NCBI RefSeq assembly: GCF_030161115.1
Contig: NZ_BSPQ01000010.1
Span: 1 to 64,000 of the forward strand
Source of the DNA: Psychromonas marina
GTDB lineage: Bacteria > Pseudomonadota > Gammaproteobacteria > Enterobacterales > Psychromonadaceae
Direction: 5' to 3'
DNA length: 64,000 nucleotides
A program made the translations under genes and the position numbers. The first letter of the stretch is position 1; every line of letters starts with the position of its first letter. Below are positions 1 through 10,201 of this stretch, one piece after another. The notes under the pieces are model-generated. The model made no database searches. It was not told the DNA's origin and saw nothing but the letters and a program-made list of their open reading frames with translations.

Positions 1-2
1 TT

Positions 3-3000
3 ATCGATGATGATGGCGCAACCGCTGAAACGACTGCGGGTATCACGGCACTAGCAGTGAACGATGCGCCTGTGGTTGATGGCAATGTCGCTTACTCGGT
101 TGACGAAGATGGCACCATTACCTTAAGCCAAGAACAATTATTGGCTAACGCAACGGATGTAGATGGTGACACATTAACTGCTGAAAACCTATCGGTAGGT
201 GACAATGCAAGTGTTGTTCAAAATCCAGATGGTTCATTCACGGTTACTCCAGATGCAGACTTCAATGGCGATCTCGATTTAAGCTTTGATGTCTCAGATG
301 GCACAACGACTGTAGCAGCGGGTGTTGACCTTACGGTTAACCCAATCAACGATGCCGCGGTTGCACCAGACGTTAGCTTCGAAATGAATGAAGATGGCGT
401 TATTGTTATCACGGATGAGCAACTACTTGCGAATGCAACGGACATTGATAATGATGAATTAAGTGTTGATGGTCTAAGCTACAGCGGCACAGACGGTGTA
501 TTAACGGATAACGGAGATGGCACACACAGCTTCGCACCAAACGAAAACTTCAACGGTGATGTACAACTCGACTTTGGTGTCAGCGATGGCACGGTGACAA
601 CACCAGCAAACATTGATATTGCAGTTGCCGATGTTAACGATGCACCGGTTGCGGGCAGCACAAGTTACACGGTCAACGAAGATGGCCAAATTACCATCAG
701 TCCAGACCAATTGCTTGCGAATTCAAGTGATGTAGATGGTGAAGTATCACTGGATAGCGTCAGCTACTCAGGCAGTGATGGTGTATTAATCACTAATGAA
801 GATGGCTCGGTGACATTCTCTCCAAACGAGAACTTCAATGGCGAAATTAGCCTAGATGTTGTGGTTATCGATGATGACGGCGCAACCGCTGAAACCACCG
901 CGGGTATCACCGCATTAGCAGTGAACGATGTGCCAGTGGTTGATGGCAACGTCGCTTACTCAGTGGATGAAGACGGCACTATTACGTTAAGCCAAGAACA
1001 ATTATTAGCGAATGCAACGGATGTTGACGGTGACACATTAACAGCTGAAAACTTATCGGTAGGTGACAACGCAAGTGTTGTTCAAAATCCAGATGGTTCA
1101 TTCACGGTTACCCCAGAAGCTGATTTCAATGGCGATTTAGACCTAAGCTTCGATGTATCTGATGGCACAACAACCGTAGCAGCGGGTGTTGACCTTACGG
1201 TTAACCCAATCAACGATGCAGCGGTAGCCCCTGATGTTTCATTCGAAATGGATGAAGATGGCGTTATTGTTATCACTGATGCACAACTGCTTGCGAATGC
1301 AACGGATGTCGACGGAGATGAGCTCTCTATTGCAGACGTTACTTATACAGGCACAGACGGTGTGTTAACGGATAACGGTGATGGCACACACAGCTTCGCA
1401 CCAAACGAAAACTTCAACGGTGATGTACAACTTGATTTTGGTGTCAGCGATGGCACGGTGACGACACCAGCAAACATTGATATTGCGGTTGCCGATGTGA
1501 ATGATGCACCGGTTGCGGGCAGCACAAGTTACACGGTCAACGAAGATGGCCAAATTACCATTAGTCCTGAACAATTGCTTGCGAATAGCAGCGATGTAGA
1601 TGGCGAAGTATCACTGGATAGCGTCAGCTACTCAGGCAGTGATGGTGTATTAACAACGAATCAAGATGGCTCGGTGACATTCTCACCTAACGAAAACTTC
1701 AACGGTGAAATCAGCCTGGATGTTGTAGTTATCGATGATGATGGCGAAACAGCAGAAGCCACTGCGGGCATTTCTGCCATTGCAGTGAACGATGCACCAG
1801 TGGTTGATGGCAATGTTGCTTACTCGGTTGATGAAGATGGCACCATTACCCTAAGCCAAGAACAACTGCTTGCAAACGCAACGGATGTTGATGGTGACAC
1901 ATTAACTGCTGAAAACTTATCGGTAGGTGACAACGCAAGTGTTGTTCAAAATCCAGATGGTTCATTCACGGTTACCCCTGAAGCTGATTTCAATGGCGAT
2001 TTAGACCTAAGCTTCGATGTCTCAGATGGCACAACCACGGTTGCAGCGGGTGTTGACCTTACAGTTAACCCAATCAACGATGCTGCGGTAGCCCCTGATG
2101 TTTCATTCGAAATGAATGAAGATGGCGTTATTGTTATCACGGATGAGCAACTACTTGCGAATGCAACGGATGTTGACGGTGATGATCTCAGCGTTGATGG
2201 TGTTACTTACACTGGCGCAGATGGTGTATTAACGAGCAATGGTGATGGTACACATACTTTCTCACCAAACGAAAACTTCAACGGTGATGTACAACTCGAC
2301 TTTGGTGTCAGCGATGGCACGGTCACCACACCTGCAAACATCGATATCGCGGTAGCCGATGTGAATGATGCACCGGTTGCAGGTTCAACCTCATACACGG
2401 TCAACGAAGATGGCCAAATTACCATCAGCCCAGATCAATTACTTGCGAATTCAAGTGATGTAGATGGCACGGTTAGCCTTGATAGCGTCAGCTACTCAGG
2501 CAGTGATGGTGTATTAATCACCAATGAAGATGGCTCAGTGACGTTCTCTCCAAACGAGAATTTCAACGGTGAAATCAGCCTGGATGTGGTGGTTATCGAT
2601 GATGATGGAGCAACCGCTGAAACCACTGCTGGCATTTCTGCCATTGCAGTGAACGATGCACCAGTGGTTGATGGCAATGTCGCTTACTCGGTTGATGAAG
2701 ATGGAACAATTACCCTAAGCCAAGAACAACTGCTTGCAAACGCAACGGATGTTGATGGTGACACATTAACTGCTGAAAACTTATCGGTAGGTGACAACGC
2801 AAGCGTTGTTCAAAATCCAGATGGTTCATTCACGGTTACCCCTGATGCTGATTTCAATGGCGATCTCGATTTAAGCTTCGATGTCTCAGATGGTACAACG
2901 ACAGTGGCAGCGGGTGTTGACCTCACGGTTAACCCAATCAACGATGCGGCGGTTGCGCCTGATGTTTCATTCGAAATGGATGAAGATGGCGTTATTGTTA

Positions 3001-6000
3001 TCACTGATGCACAACTGCTTGCGAATGCAACGGACATTGATGGTGATGAATTAAGCGTTGATGGCGTAAGCTACAGCGGTACAGATGGTGTATTAACCGA
3101 TAACGGTAATGGTACTTACGACTTCGCACCAAACGAAAACTTCAACGGTGATGTACAACTTGACTTCGGTGTTAGCGATGGCACGGTGACGACACCAGCG
3201 AACATCGACATAGCGGTTGCCGATGTAAACGATGCACCGGTTGCAGGTTCAACGTCATACACGGTCAACGAAGATGGCCAAATTACTATTAGCCCAGAGC
3301 AGTTATTAGCTAACTCAAGCGATGTTGATGGCACGGTTAGCCTTGATAGCGTCAGCTACTCAGGCAGTGATGGTGTCTTAATTACCAACGAAGATGGCTC
3401 TGTGACGTTCTCTCCAAACGAGAATTTCAATGGCGAAATCAGCCTGGATGTTGTGGTAATCGATGATGATGGCGCAACCGCTGAAACCACAGCGGGCATT
3501 TCTGCCATTGCAGTGAACGATGCGCCAGTGGTTGATGGTAATGTCGCTTACTCGGTTGATGAAGACGGCACCATTACCCTAAGCCAAGAGCAACTACTTG
3601 CTAACGCAACGGATGTAGATGGTGACACATTAACTGCTGAAAACTTGTCGGTAGGTGACAACGCAAGTGTTGTTCAAAATCCAGATGGTTCATTCACCAT
3701 TACACCAGATGCAGACTTCAATGGCGATTTAGACCTAAGCTTCGATGTCTCAGATGGCACAACAACCGTAGCAGCAGGCGTTGATCTTACGGTTAACCCA
3801 ATCAACGATGCCGCGGTTGCACCAGACGTTAGCTTCGAAATGAATGAAGATGGCATTATTGTTATCACGGATGAGCAACTACTTGCGAATGCAACGGATG
3901 TCGACGGAGATGATCTCTCTATTGCAGACGTTACTTACACTGGCACAGACGGTGTCTTAACGGATAACGGTGATGGCACACACAGCTTCGCACCAAACGA
4001 AAACTTCAACGGTGATGTACAATTCGACTTTGGTGTCAGCGATGGCACGGTGACAACACCTGCAAACATTGATATTGCGGTTGCCGATGTGAATGATGCA
4101 CCGGTTGCAGGTAGCACAAGTTACACAGTCAACGAAGATGGCCAAATTACCATCAGTCCAGACCAATTACTTGCGAACTCAAGCGATGTAGATGGCACGG
4201 TTAGCCTTGATAGCGTCAGCTACTCAGGCAGTGATGGTGTCTTAATCACCAATCAAGATGGCTCAGTGACGTTCTCTCCAAACGAGAATTTCAATGGCGA
4301 AATCAGCTTAGATGTCACGGTTATTGATGATGATGGTGCAACCGCACAAACTACAGCAGGTATAACAACGCTTGCAGTCAACGATGCACCTGTCGTTAAC
4401 GGCAATGTGGCTTACAGCGTTGATGAAGATGGTGTTATTACAGTAACTCAAGAACAGTTATTAGCGAATGCTAGCGATATTGATGGTGATGAGTTAACCG
4501 CGAGTAATTTGGCTGTTGGCGGCAATGGCAGCGTGGTAGATAACCAGGATGGTACATTCTCAATCACACCAGATCCTGACTACAACGGTGATCTTGCGCT
4601 TACATTTGATGTTTCAGATGGTGAACAAACCGTTTCAGCTGGAATGGACTTAACAGTCAACCCTGTTAACGATTTACCAATGGCGCCAACGATTAATTTA
4701 GAAGGCACCGAAGATGTCGCTATCACTATTGACCCTGCCTATATCCTTTCACAAGCAAGCGATATAGATAGTGATAACCTGACCCTTGATAGCTTGACTG
4801 TTCGTAATCCAGCCAATGCATCATTAACGCAAAATCAGGATGGAACCTATAACCTTATTACGCCAGAGAATTTCAATGGCATGATTAACCTAGGTTACTT
4901 AATTTCTGATGAAACGGGTGAAGAGGTAAGTGGTGAGCTATCAATGGATATAATTCCTGTTGATGACTCTCCATTCAAAAATGGTAATGCACATGCAACT
5001 ATCCAAGAGGATGGTGAAATCACCTTTAACGAGGAAGATCTATTAGCACTATTTGGTGATGTAGACAGCTCGGTAAGTATTTCACGCATCATTACTGCGG
5101 AGGGTGATGAGGCTGAAGGTGATATCACAGATAATGGTGACGGAACTTGGACCTTTGTTCCTACAGGTGATTTTGCGGGTACGACAGGGTTAGAAATTGT
5201 TGTTTCAGATGGTAATACTGAAACCAGCATGGACTTCCCGGTTTACATCCGCCCAGTTGCCGATGGTACTGTTATTACAACAGCACACGAAGGTCCGTTA
5301 GTCTTTAGTGAAGATACCACGGGGCATTTTGCTCTGAATGTTGAGATGTTAGATGCATCAGAGACAATGGAGTCATTAGTGATGACTGGCTACCCTATCG
5401 GATTCGTAGTGAGCGATGGCGTTCACACTATCGAAATTACCGAAGAAGGGCAGATGGTTAATATCACTGAATGGGATCTTACAGATTTAAGTATGACCCC
5501 TCCAGAGGATTACAACGGTAACTTCTTCGTGACTGTTTCTTCAGTTACCTTAGATGTAGGTGATGAAAGTTCTCTAGAAGATGATAGCCAGTTAATAAAT
5601 GATGTACCTGCAGCAACACCGTTCCAGATGCATGATGATGGTTCAATTCTTATTGAAGCTGATGATCTATTAGAAACTCAGGGACTTGATTCAACTGAAA
5701 CAAACGTTGAAGAGGTTAATTATGAAGGCGAGGATGGCGTGCTAATTGATAATGATAATAGTACTTGGACTTTCTGGTCTGATCCTGATTATAGTGGACC
5801 TGTAGATGTTAGCTTCACCACTGATACTGGGGATAGCTATAGTACTGAATTACAAATTACACCGCTAAATGATATTGCGACAGATATTACCGATGTTGAA
5901 GTGGAAGTTGCTGCAACTGCTGCTGCAGAAACGCAGATTGTCACGGAAGAGCAACTACTAGAAAATGTAGATACTATCCAAGGAGATACATTAACAGTCA

Positions 6001-6647
6001 GCAATGTGCAATCAGATAATGCGCTTATTACTGACCTACTTGATGGTACATTTAGCGTTGAATCTACAGCGGATGCGGATCCTGAACTTTCCTTTGATGT
6101 GAGTAATGGTATCGAAACCGTTAGTGCGACAACGACATTGACTGCGGAAGGTGAAGCTGAACCAGATTATACGGTGGCACCTGGTGGTGTGGTTAATATC
6201 GCCATCCCTGATGAAATATCAGGTAATGATAGTGTTGATCATATGATTTTATCTGGTCTTCCTGAAGGAGTAACACCGCAATCTGGTGTGGAAAGTGATG
6301 AGGGGTATATCATTGGTGATACATCTCAACCGATTACCTTAAATATTGATTCATCGTTTAGTGGGGATATCAATGTGCAAATGTCTGGTATGAGTGCGAC
6401 TGATCAACCTATTGACGGCGCCGTTGGAGGGAGTACTGTTGAAGTTGATACCAGTTATGAGATGCAAGGGTCTAGTGCAGATACCGCAGCGCCAATTAAT
6501 AGTGAAATGGCTGCTGATGGTGGAGATTGGACGACTGCTGATAATACCGACGTTGCTATTGACGTTATGGATGATGCAGCAAGCTTTGCTGATAGTGGAG
6601 ACAGCAGTGCCGATGATGATACGCATACAATAGATGAATCTATTTAA
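3..6647 (+). CDS. Giant cadherin-like repeat surface protein, C-terminal part (5' end outside window)
   Basis: The reading frame is open from the first bases of the window to a TAA at 6645-6647, giving about 2,214 visible residues; the start lies upstream. The protein is a string of ~96-residue beta-sandwich modules of the cadherin-like / tandem-95 type. Each module has an NDAPV-type linker, a DEDG turn, an LLANATDxDGD segment, an NGDGT/NxDGS turn and an FNGDxxLxFxVSDG end. Five copies of a three-module block are nearly identical; modules after about 4377 diverge steadily. The last ~200 residues are acidic and end in DTHTIDESI. I see no RTX nonapeptides, LPXTG, autotransporter barrel or membrane anchor at the visible C-terminus. 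Proteins of this type are usually large secreted adhesins (BapA/RTX-adhesin class); the Asp-rich turns suggest calcium binding. Adhesin function is inferred from family resemblance. A strong terminator follows directly. Confidence 0.88.
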   Translation: MDDDGATAETTAGITALAVNDAPVVDGNVAYSVDEDGTITLSQEQLLANATDVDGDTLTAENLSVGDNASVVQNPDGSFTVTPDADFNGDLDLSFDVSDGTTTVAAGVDLTVNPINDAAVAPDVSFEMNEDGVIVITDEQLLANATDIDNDELSVDGLSYSGTDGVLTDNGDGTHSFAPNENFNGDVQLDFGVSDGTVTTPANIDIAVADVNDAPVAGSTSYTVNEDGQITISPDQLLANSSDVDGEVSLDSVSYSGSDGVLITNEDGSVTFSPNENFNGEISLDVVVIDDDGATAETTAGITALAVNDVPVVDGNVAYSVDEDGTITLSQEQLLANATDVDGDTLTAENLSVGDNASVVQNPDGSFTVTPEADFNGDLDLSFDVSDGTTTVAAGVDLTVNPINDAAVAPDVSFEMDEDGVIVITDAQLLANATDVDGDELSIADVTYTGTDGVLTDNGDGTHSFAPNENFNGDVQLDFGVSDGTVTTPANIDIAVADVNDAPVAGSTSYTVNEDGQITISPEQLLANSSDVDGEVSLDSVSYSGSDGVLTTNQDGSVTFSPNENFNGEISLDVVVIDDDGETAEATAGISAIAVNDAPVVDGNVAYSVDEDGTITLSQEQLLANATDVDGDTLTAENLSVGDNASVVQNPDGSFTVTPEADFNGDLDLSFDVSDGTTTVAAGVDLTVNPINDAAVAPDVSFEMNEDGVIVITDEQLLANATDVDGDDLSVDGVTYTGADGVLTSNGDGTHTFSPNENFNGDVQLDFGVSDGTVTTPANIDIAVADVNDAPVAGSTSYTVNEDGQITISPDQLLANSSDVDGTVSLDSVSYSGSDGVLITNEDGSVTFSPNENFNGEISLDVVVIDDDGATAETTAGISAIAVNDAPVVDGNVAYSVDEDGTITLSQEQLLANATDVDGDTLTAENLSVGDNASVVQNPDGSFTVTPDADFNGDLDLSFDVSDGTTTVAAGVDLTVNPINDAAVAPDVSFEMDEDGVIVITDAQLLANATDIDGDELSVDGVSYSGTDGVLTDNGNGTYDFAPNENFNGDVQLDFGVSDGTVTTPANIDIAVADVNDAPVAGSTSYTVNEDGQITISPEQLLANSSDVDGTVSLDSVSYSGSDGVLITNEDGSVTFSPNENFNGEISLDVVVIDDDGATAETTAGISAIAVNDAPVVDGNVAYSVDEDGTITLSQEQLLANATDVDGDTLTAENLSVGDNASVVQNPDGSFTITPDADFNGDLDLSFDVSDGTTTVAAGVDLTVNPINDAAVAPDVSFEMNEDGIIVITDEQLLANATDVDGDDLSIADVTYTGTDGVLTDNGDGTHSFAPNENFNGDVQFDFGVSDGTVTTPANIDIAVADVNDAPVAGSTSYTVNEDGQITISPDQLLANSSDVDGTVSLDSVSYSGSDGVLITNQDGSVTFSPNENFNGEISLDVTVIDDDGATAQTTAGITTLAVNDAPVVNGNVAYSVDEDGVITVTQEQLLANASDIDGDELTASNLAVGGNGSVVDNQDGTFSITPDPDYNGDLALTFDVSDGEQTVSAGMDLTVNPVNDLPMAPTINLEGTEDVAITIDPAYILSQASDIDSDNLTLDSLTVRNPANASLTQNQDGTYNLITPENFNGMINLGYLISDETGEEVSGELSMDIIPVDDSPFKNGNAHATIQEDGEITFNEEDLLALFGDVDSSVSISRIITAEGDEAEGDITDNGDGTWTFVPTGDFAGTTGLEIVVSDGNTETSMDFPVYIRPVADGTVITTAHEGPLVFSEDTTGHFALNVEMLDASETMESLVMTGYPIGFVVSDGVHTIEITEEGQMVNITEWDLTDLSMTPPEDYNGNFFVTVSSVTLDVGDESSLEDDSQLINDVPAATPFQMHDDGSILIEADDLLETQGLDSTETNVEEVNYEGEDGVLIDNDNSTWTFWSDPDYSGPVDVSFTTDTGDSYSTELQITPLNDIATDITDVEVEVAATAAAETQIVTEEQLLENVDTIQGDTLTVSNVQSDNALITDLLDGTFSVESTADADPELSFDVSNGIETVSATTTLTAEGEAEPDYTVAPGGVVNIAIPDEISGNDSVDHMILSGLPEGVTPQSGVESDEGYIIGDTSQPITLNIDSSFSGDINVQMSGMSATDQPIDGAVGGSTVEVDTSYEMQGSSADTAAPINSEMAADGGDWTTADNTDVAIDVMDDAASFADSGDSSADDDTHTIDESI
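57..4376 (+). repeat. Five in-frame tandem copies of an 864-bp (288-codon) three-domain unit
   Basis: Unit boundaries, taken at the VNDxPVV codons, fall at 57, 921, 1785, 2649 and 3513, with a more diverged sixth unit starting at 4377. The spacing is exactly 864 bp every time. Each unit encodes three distinct 96-residue cadherin-like modules in fixed order: A (DAPVVDGNVAYS...), B (DAAVAPDVSFEM...) and C (DAPVAGSTSYTV...). Differences between units are mostly synonymous or conservative. Bases 3-56 are the tail of another unit, so the array continues upstream. Confidence 0.95.
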
Positions 6648-6662
6648 TTGTCATTTTAATTA

Positions 6663-6694
6663 AAGAGTAACCAGTAGCAATACTGGTTACTCTT
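6663..6694 (+). terminator. Rho-independent terminator of the giant cadherin-repeat gene
   Basis: A perfect 14-bp stem, AAGAGTAACCAGTA / TACTGGTTACTCTT, closes a GCAA tetraloop and starts 15 bp after the stop codon. The T-rich 3' side is short (TCTTCTATT), so termination may rely mostly on the stem. Confidence 0.8.
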
Positions 6695-7257
6695 CTATTA
6701 ATATCAACTGTGATGAAGCGATAACGTTATACCTCACTCTATTTACATAATTTCCTACCGCTTAGTCTTTCTAACATTCACTTTTCACTTTTATATTTAT
6801 CCATTATTTACTGTTAAATAATCAATTTAATGGCGAGCTTACATAGAAGATGTTTTAGGTGATGCAATCATGAGGTTGCTTGATACTATTGGAAAAATAA
6901 CGTCTTTTAAGCAGTAAAATTGATCAGATAATTAGTGGGTTTTGTCTGATTATTATTGCTAGTTTAAATTTTCATTAACAGCGTTGTGAGTTTTATTCCG
7001 AACATACTTTTCTCCACCACTGCGTGGCCAGCTAAAGCTGTTCAAAATCGTTCCATATGATTTTATGAAGTGAGAAAATAGGTAAAGAATTACAGTCTTA
7101 ATTTAATTGGCATAACAATGAATGTTATCAAGCAGATATCAATAATTTAGTGATGCGTTTTTTCTCTAGGGGAGGGAACTTCAGCAATCATTATTCAAAA
7201 TAATAATTGCTGAAATTAGAAATATACTATTTACCTTTCAAACTGTTAATTTAGAGC
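6695..7257. other. Intergenic region between the giant gene and gldA (convergent)
   Basis: About 560 bp lie between two converging transcription units. I see no convincing coding frame, RNA gene or promoter. Apart from the two hairpins at its ends, the only notable stretch is 6985-7065, which is locally more GC-rich (around GTGGCCAGCTAAAGCTG) and could be a decayed fragment of something. Confidence 0.5.
7180..7214 (-). terminator. Hairpin downstream of gldA, probable terminator
   Basis: The inverted repeat TTCAGCAATCATTATT / AATAATAATTGCTGAA has 16 bp with one mismatch and a 3-nt loop. It lies 43 bp beyond the gldA stop. There is no clear U-run on the gldA side, so it may be a weak terminator or an RNA-stabilising 3' structure. 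Confidence 0.5.
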
Positions 7258-8340
7258 TTATTTACCCAATTCATGTGCCGTTAAAATAGCCGAAAATACA
7301 GAATCAGCGGTTACTTCAAAGGGCATGTTATGAATTGTTTCACCCTCAGCACATGAGGCAGCTGCCACTTCCATTAACTTGTCCATGTTGAGCTCTTTGA
7401 CACCCATCATATGTAAGTTAGTGGGTAGACCGACAGATTTACAGAATGCTAATACCTCCTGAATCTCTTCCATTGGTGCATTTTCAAGTACCAAATGCAC
7501 TAACGTACCAAAGGCTACTTTTTCGCCGTGAAATAGGTGATGGCACTCTTCAAGTTTGGTTAAACCGTTATGCACAGCATGTGCTGCTGCCAATCCGCTA
7601 CTTTCAAAACCGATACCACTTAAGTACGTATTAGCTTCAATAATGTTTTCAACCGCTGGTGACGTTAAGCCATTTTCAGCTGCAATTTTAGCTTTCAAAC
7701 CATCTTCAATAAGCGTTTCATAACATAGTTTAGCAAGCGCTTGTGCTGCACGCGTTGGTGCGCCACCTGCCATTGTTTGACCACCAGAGCGTGCATTAGC
7801 ACGTGCTTCAAAGTAGGTTGATAGTGCATCACCCATACCAGAAATAAGTAAGCGGACTGGTGCACCTGCAATGATTTTACTGTCCATAATAACCATGTTT
7901 GGATTACGTGGAATCATCAGGTATTCACTAAATTCGCTGTCTTCAGTGTAGATAACCGCTAATGCACTGGTTGGCGCATCGGTTGAGGCGATGGTTGGTA
8001 CAACAACCACAGGTACATTACGATAAAAGGCAATCGCTTTGGCGGTATCAAGTGTTTTACCCCCACCAATACCGATAATCACTTCTGATTCATTTTGCTC
8101 TGCAATGGCAATTAAACGATCGATCTCGACACGAGAACATTCGCCATTAAATTTTTCTAATAACAACTCTCCTTCAGAGGCAGCAAAACTTTGTGCTACT
8201 TGCTCACCTACCAATCCGGTTACAAAGTCATCTGCAATTGCTAGGGCCTTTTGACCTAACGGTTTAACGTATTCACCGATGCTATTAAGAGCATTTGCGC
8301 CTTGAACATATTTACTCGGAGAAATAATGATTTTATCCAT
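7258..8340 (-). CDS. gldA: Glycerol dehydrogenase, NAD+-dependent, zinc-dependent
   Basis: This 360-residue iron/zinc-type alcohol dehydrogenase oxidises glycerol to dihydroxyacetone in the cytoplasm. The family's zinc ligands are visible in GMGDALSTYFEA (Asp171), AAAHAVHNG (His254) and LFHGEKVAFG (His271), and the NAD-binding GGGKTLDTAK lies at 92-101. Length matches E. coli GldA (367 aa). The start at 8340 (MDKIIISPS) is preferred over an in-frame ATG 42 bp upstream because AAGGAAAAG lies just before it and the family begins here. It sits 68 bp behind dhaK on the same strand, so the pair almost certainly forms one operon turning glycerol into DHAP. Both genes belong to the galactoside cluster, pointing to glycerol released from a galactosyl-glycerol (inference). 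Confidence 0.95.
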   Translation of the reverse strand: MDKIIISPSKYVQGANALNSIGEYVKPLGQKALAIADDFVTGLVGEQVAQSFAASEGELLLEKFNGECSRVEIDRLIAIAEQNESEVIIGIGGGKTLDTAKAIAFYRNVPVVVVPTIASTDAPTSALAVIYTEDSEFSEYLMIPRNPNMVIMDSKIIAGAPVRLLISGMGDALSTYFEARANARSGGQTMAGGAPTRAAQALAKLCYETLIEDGLKAKIAAENGLTSPAVENIIEANTYLSGIGFESSGLAAAHAVHNGLTKLEECHHLFHGEKVAFGTLVHLVLENAPMEEIQEVLAFCKSVGLPTNLHMMGVKELNMDKLMEVAAASCAEGETIHNMPFEVTADSVFSAILTAHELGK

Positions 8341-8408
8341 GGTACTTTTCCTTTTTAAATAGATTAACTCAATTGAACTCACGTTAAAAAAACTTGTTAT
8401 TTTTACTG

Positions 8409-10040
8409 TTATTTAAAGATTGCGAAGACTTCCTGAACGGCAACTGCACCAGGGTCTTTCACGCCTTCAAGGCTATCACTGTTAAGGTACGATGAACGTC
8501 CTGCTTTCGCTTCAAGCATTTGCGCTGTGCTATCTGTGCCCGCTTTAGCCGCGACAATAGCCGCCGCCAAGTTTTCCTTTTGTAGTGCTAACAGTGCAGG
8601 CTCTAATGCATCAATCATAGTGCGATCGCCCACTTTTGCACCACCAAAGAACTTCATCTGCTCAAGGCCATTAAGCAATGCTTTAGGTAAATTCTGATGC
8701 TGCCCAAAGTGTGTTCCAGCGGCAGTAAAGAAAATGGAAAGCAAGATACCGCTTGAACCACCCATCGACATTGCAAGGTGCTCACCAACGACTTCAAGTA
8801 ATTTTTGTGTATCGTCCAATGGCAGGTTGTTATTATTTAACTCTTGCTGAACTTTTAATGCACCCGATGAGAAGGTTGAGCCCGTATCACCATCACCAAC
8901 CAGCGTATCAAGTCGATTTAATTCACCTTTGAGGCCAATGACGGTAGTACATATTTTACTCACGACCTCTGCAACAATCGCGTTTTCAGAGGCGGTAAAT
9001 TCAACACTGTTGGATGCTTTTTTTGCTGTAATAGGTGTCGCATCGTTTACTTTAATTCCCTGTTGCCAAGACTCTACTGCGACGGGGGCAAGTAATGCTG
9101 TTTCAATTTCATCACTAAGAATCACACAAGATAAAGAAAAGCCTTTCATATCAATCGCGGTGACAAAAGGTTTTGGCCCAAATAGGTAAGTCATCTCCTT
9201 GCCTAAGGATGACTCCACGACATCTTTGGTTAATAGGCTCATCTCTAAAGGAGAGGTGCCGCCAAGGTTATTAAGTAATAAAGCGTATTTTTGACCATTG
9301 GTTTTTGCGAGTAATTTACCTGCCATCAACTCAACCACGTCACGACTATGGTCGATATCAATCACCGCAATGCCTGGTTCACCATGAATACCTAAACCCA
9401 ATTCTGCTTTATTGGCTGGAATGCGATCTTCAGTCTCTTCACCGGGAATATGACAGCTAGTAACCGCGACACCAATACTGCTTACGTTGGTATTACATTG
9501 CTCTGCTTGTTTCGTTACTTCTTCTAATGTCGCACCTTGTTGTGCGTAGTAGCCTGCTACTTTATGTACAAAGACAGTGCCAGCAATACCACGTGGTTTT
9601 TTGCTATTTTCAATAGAGATATCATCGTTGACGATAACCATTTGAACTTTTAGGCCTAATTTCTTTGCTTTCTCTGCTGCTAAGCCAAAGTTTAGCCTGT
9701 CACCAGTATAGTTTTTTACAATTAATAAACAGCCGGCTTCGCCAGTAACATGAATAATGGCGTTTAACACCGCTTCAACACTGGGAGAGGCAAACACATC
9801 GCCACATACTGCAGCAGTAAGCATACCCTCACCAACAAACCCTGCATGTGCTGGTTCATGGCCAGAGCCGCCACCTGAAATGAGGGAAACTTTACTTTTA
9901 TCCCAATCTTTTCTGATCACAACACGAATGTGTTCATCAATGTCTAGCCTAGTTAAATTATCATGCTGGTTACTGTAAATAAGGCCATCAATTGCATCAC
10001 TAACCAGTGTTTTTCGTTCATTAAAAAATAATTTTGACAT
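8409..10040 (-). CDS. dhaK: Dihydroxyacetone kinase, ATP-dependent single-chain (DhaK-DhaL fusion)
   Basis: This 543-residue protein phosphorylates dihydroxyacetone to DHAP. The N-terminal DhaK half carries GGGSGHEP (56-63), NYTGD (110-114) and GLGIHGEPG with His219, the residue that binds the substrate carbonyl covalently in this family. The C-terminal DhaL half carries GDGDTG (382-387), which coordinates Mg-ATP. Both halves in one chain mark the ATP-using form rather than the PTS-coupled DhaKLM form. The start at 10040 (MSKLFFNERK) is chosen because AAGGAAT precedes it and DhaK domains begin here; a longer frame adds 21 unlikely residues. It is the first gene of the dhaK-gldA operon. A LacI/GalR-type palindrome at 10202-10215 lies in its upstream region. 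Confidence 0.95.
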   Translation of the reverse strand: MSKLFFNERKTLVSDAIDGLIYSNQHDNLTRLDIDEHIRVVIRKDWDKSKVSLISGGGSGHEPAHAGFVGEGMLTAAVCGDVFASPSVEAVLNAIIHVTGEAGCLLIVKNYTGDRLNFGLAAEKAKKLGLKVQMVIVNDDISIENSKKPRGIAGTVFVHKVAGYYAQQGATLEEVTKQAEQCNTNVSSIGVAVTSCHIPGEETEDRIPANKAELGLGIHGEPGIAVIDIDHSRDVVELMAGKLLAKTNGQKYALLLNNLGGTSPLEMSLLTKDVVESSLGKEMTYLFGPKPFVTAIDMKGFSLSCVILSDEIETALLAPVAVESWQQGIKVNDATPITAKKASNSVEFTASENAIVAEVVSKICTTVIGLKGELNRLDTLVGDGDTGSTFSSGALKVQQELNNNNLPLDDTQKLLEVVGEHLAMSMGGSSGILLSIFFTAAGTHFGQHQNLPKALLNGLEQMKFFGGAKVGDRTMIDALEPALLALQKENLAAAIVAAKAGTDSTAQMLEAKAGRSSYLNSDSLEGVKDPGAVAVQEVFAIFK

Positions 10041-10201
10041 GCTCAAATTCCTTACTTTTTTCAAGTGAATTAGATAAATATTGTTGTCTATTAATTTATA
10101 CAAAAATCAAAATAGTCGGCATGAATTTTGTACCTCAATTCTATGATGGCATTGAGTTTACACAGTTTATAAAATATAAATTGTGATCTTATTAGCACAA
10201 A

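Noticed and set aside
218-4166. Series of minus-strand open frames recurring every 864 bp inside the cadherin-repeat gene
   Set aside because: They are antisense shadows created by the repeat and codon bias; they have no ribosome sites and their recurrence follows the repeat period.
57-4376. Regular repeats considered as a CRISPR-like or satellite array
   Set aside because: The period is 864 bp, in frame and protein-coding throughout, with no short repeat-spacer pattern.
6985-7065. Possible insertion-sequence or transposase remnant near GTGGCCAGCTAAAGCTG
   Set aside because: Translation in the frames I tried gives no recognisable transposase motif, and no terminal repeats are visible.
10182-10199. 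CRP-like site TGTGA...GCACA upstream of dhaK
   Set aside because: The half-sites are 8 bp apart instead of 6 and the second half is imperfect; not convincing without a matrix scan.
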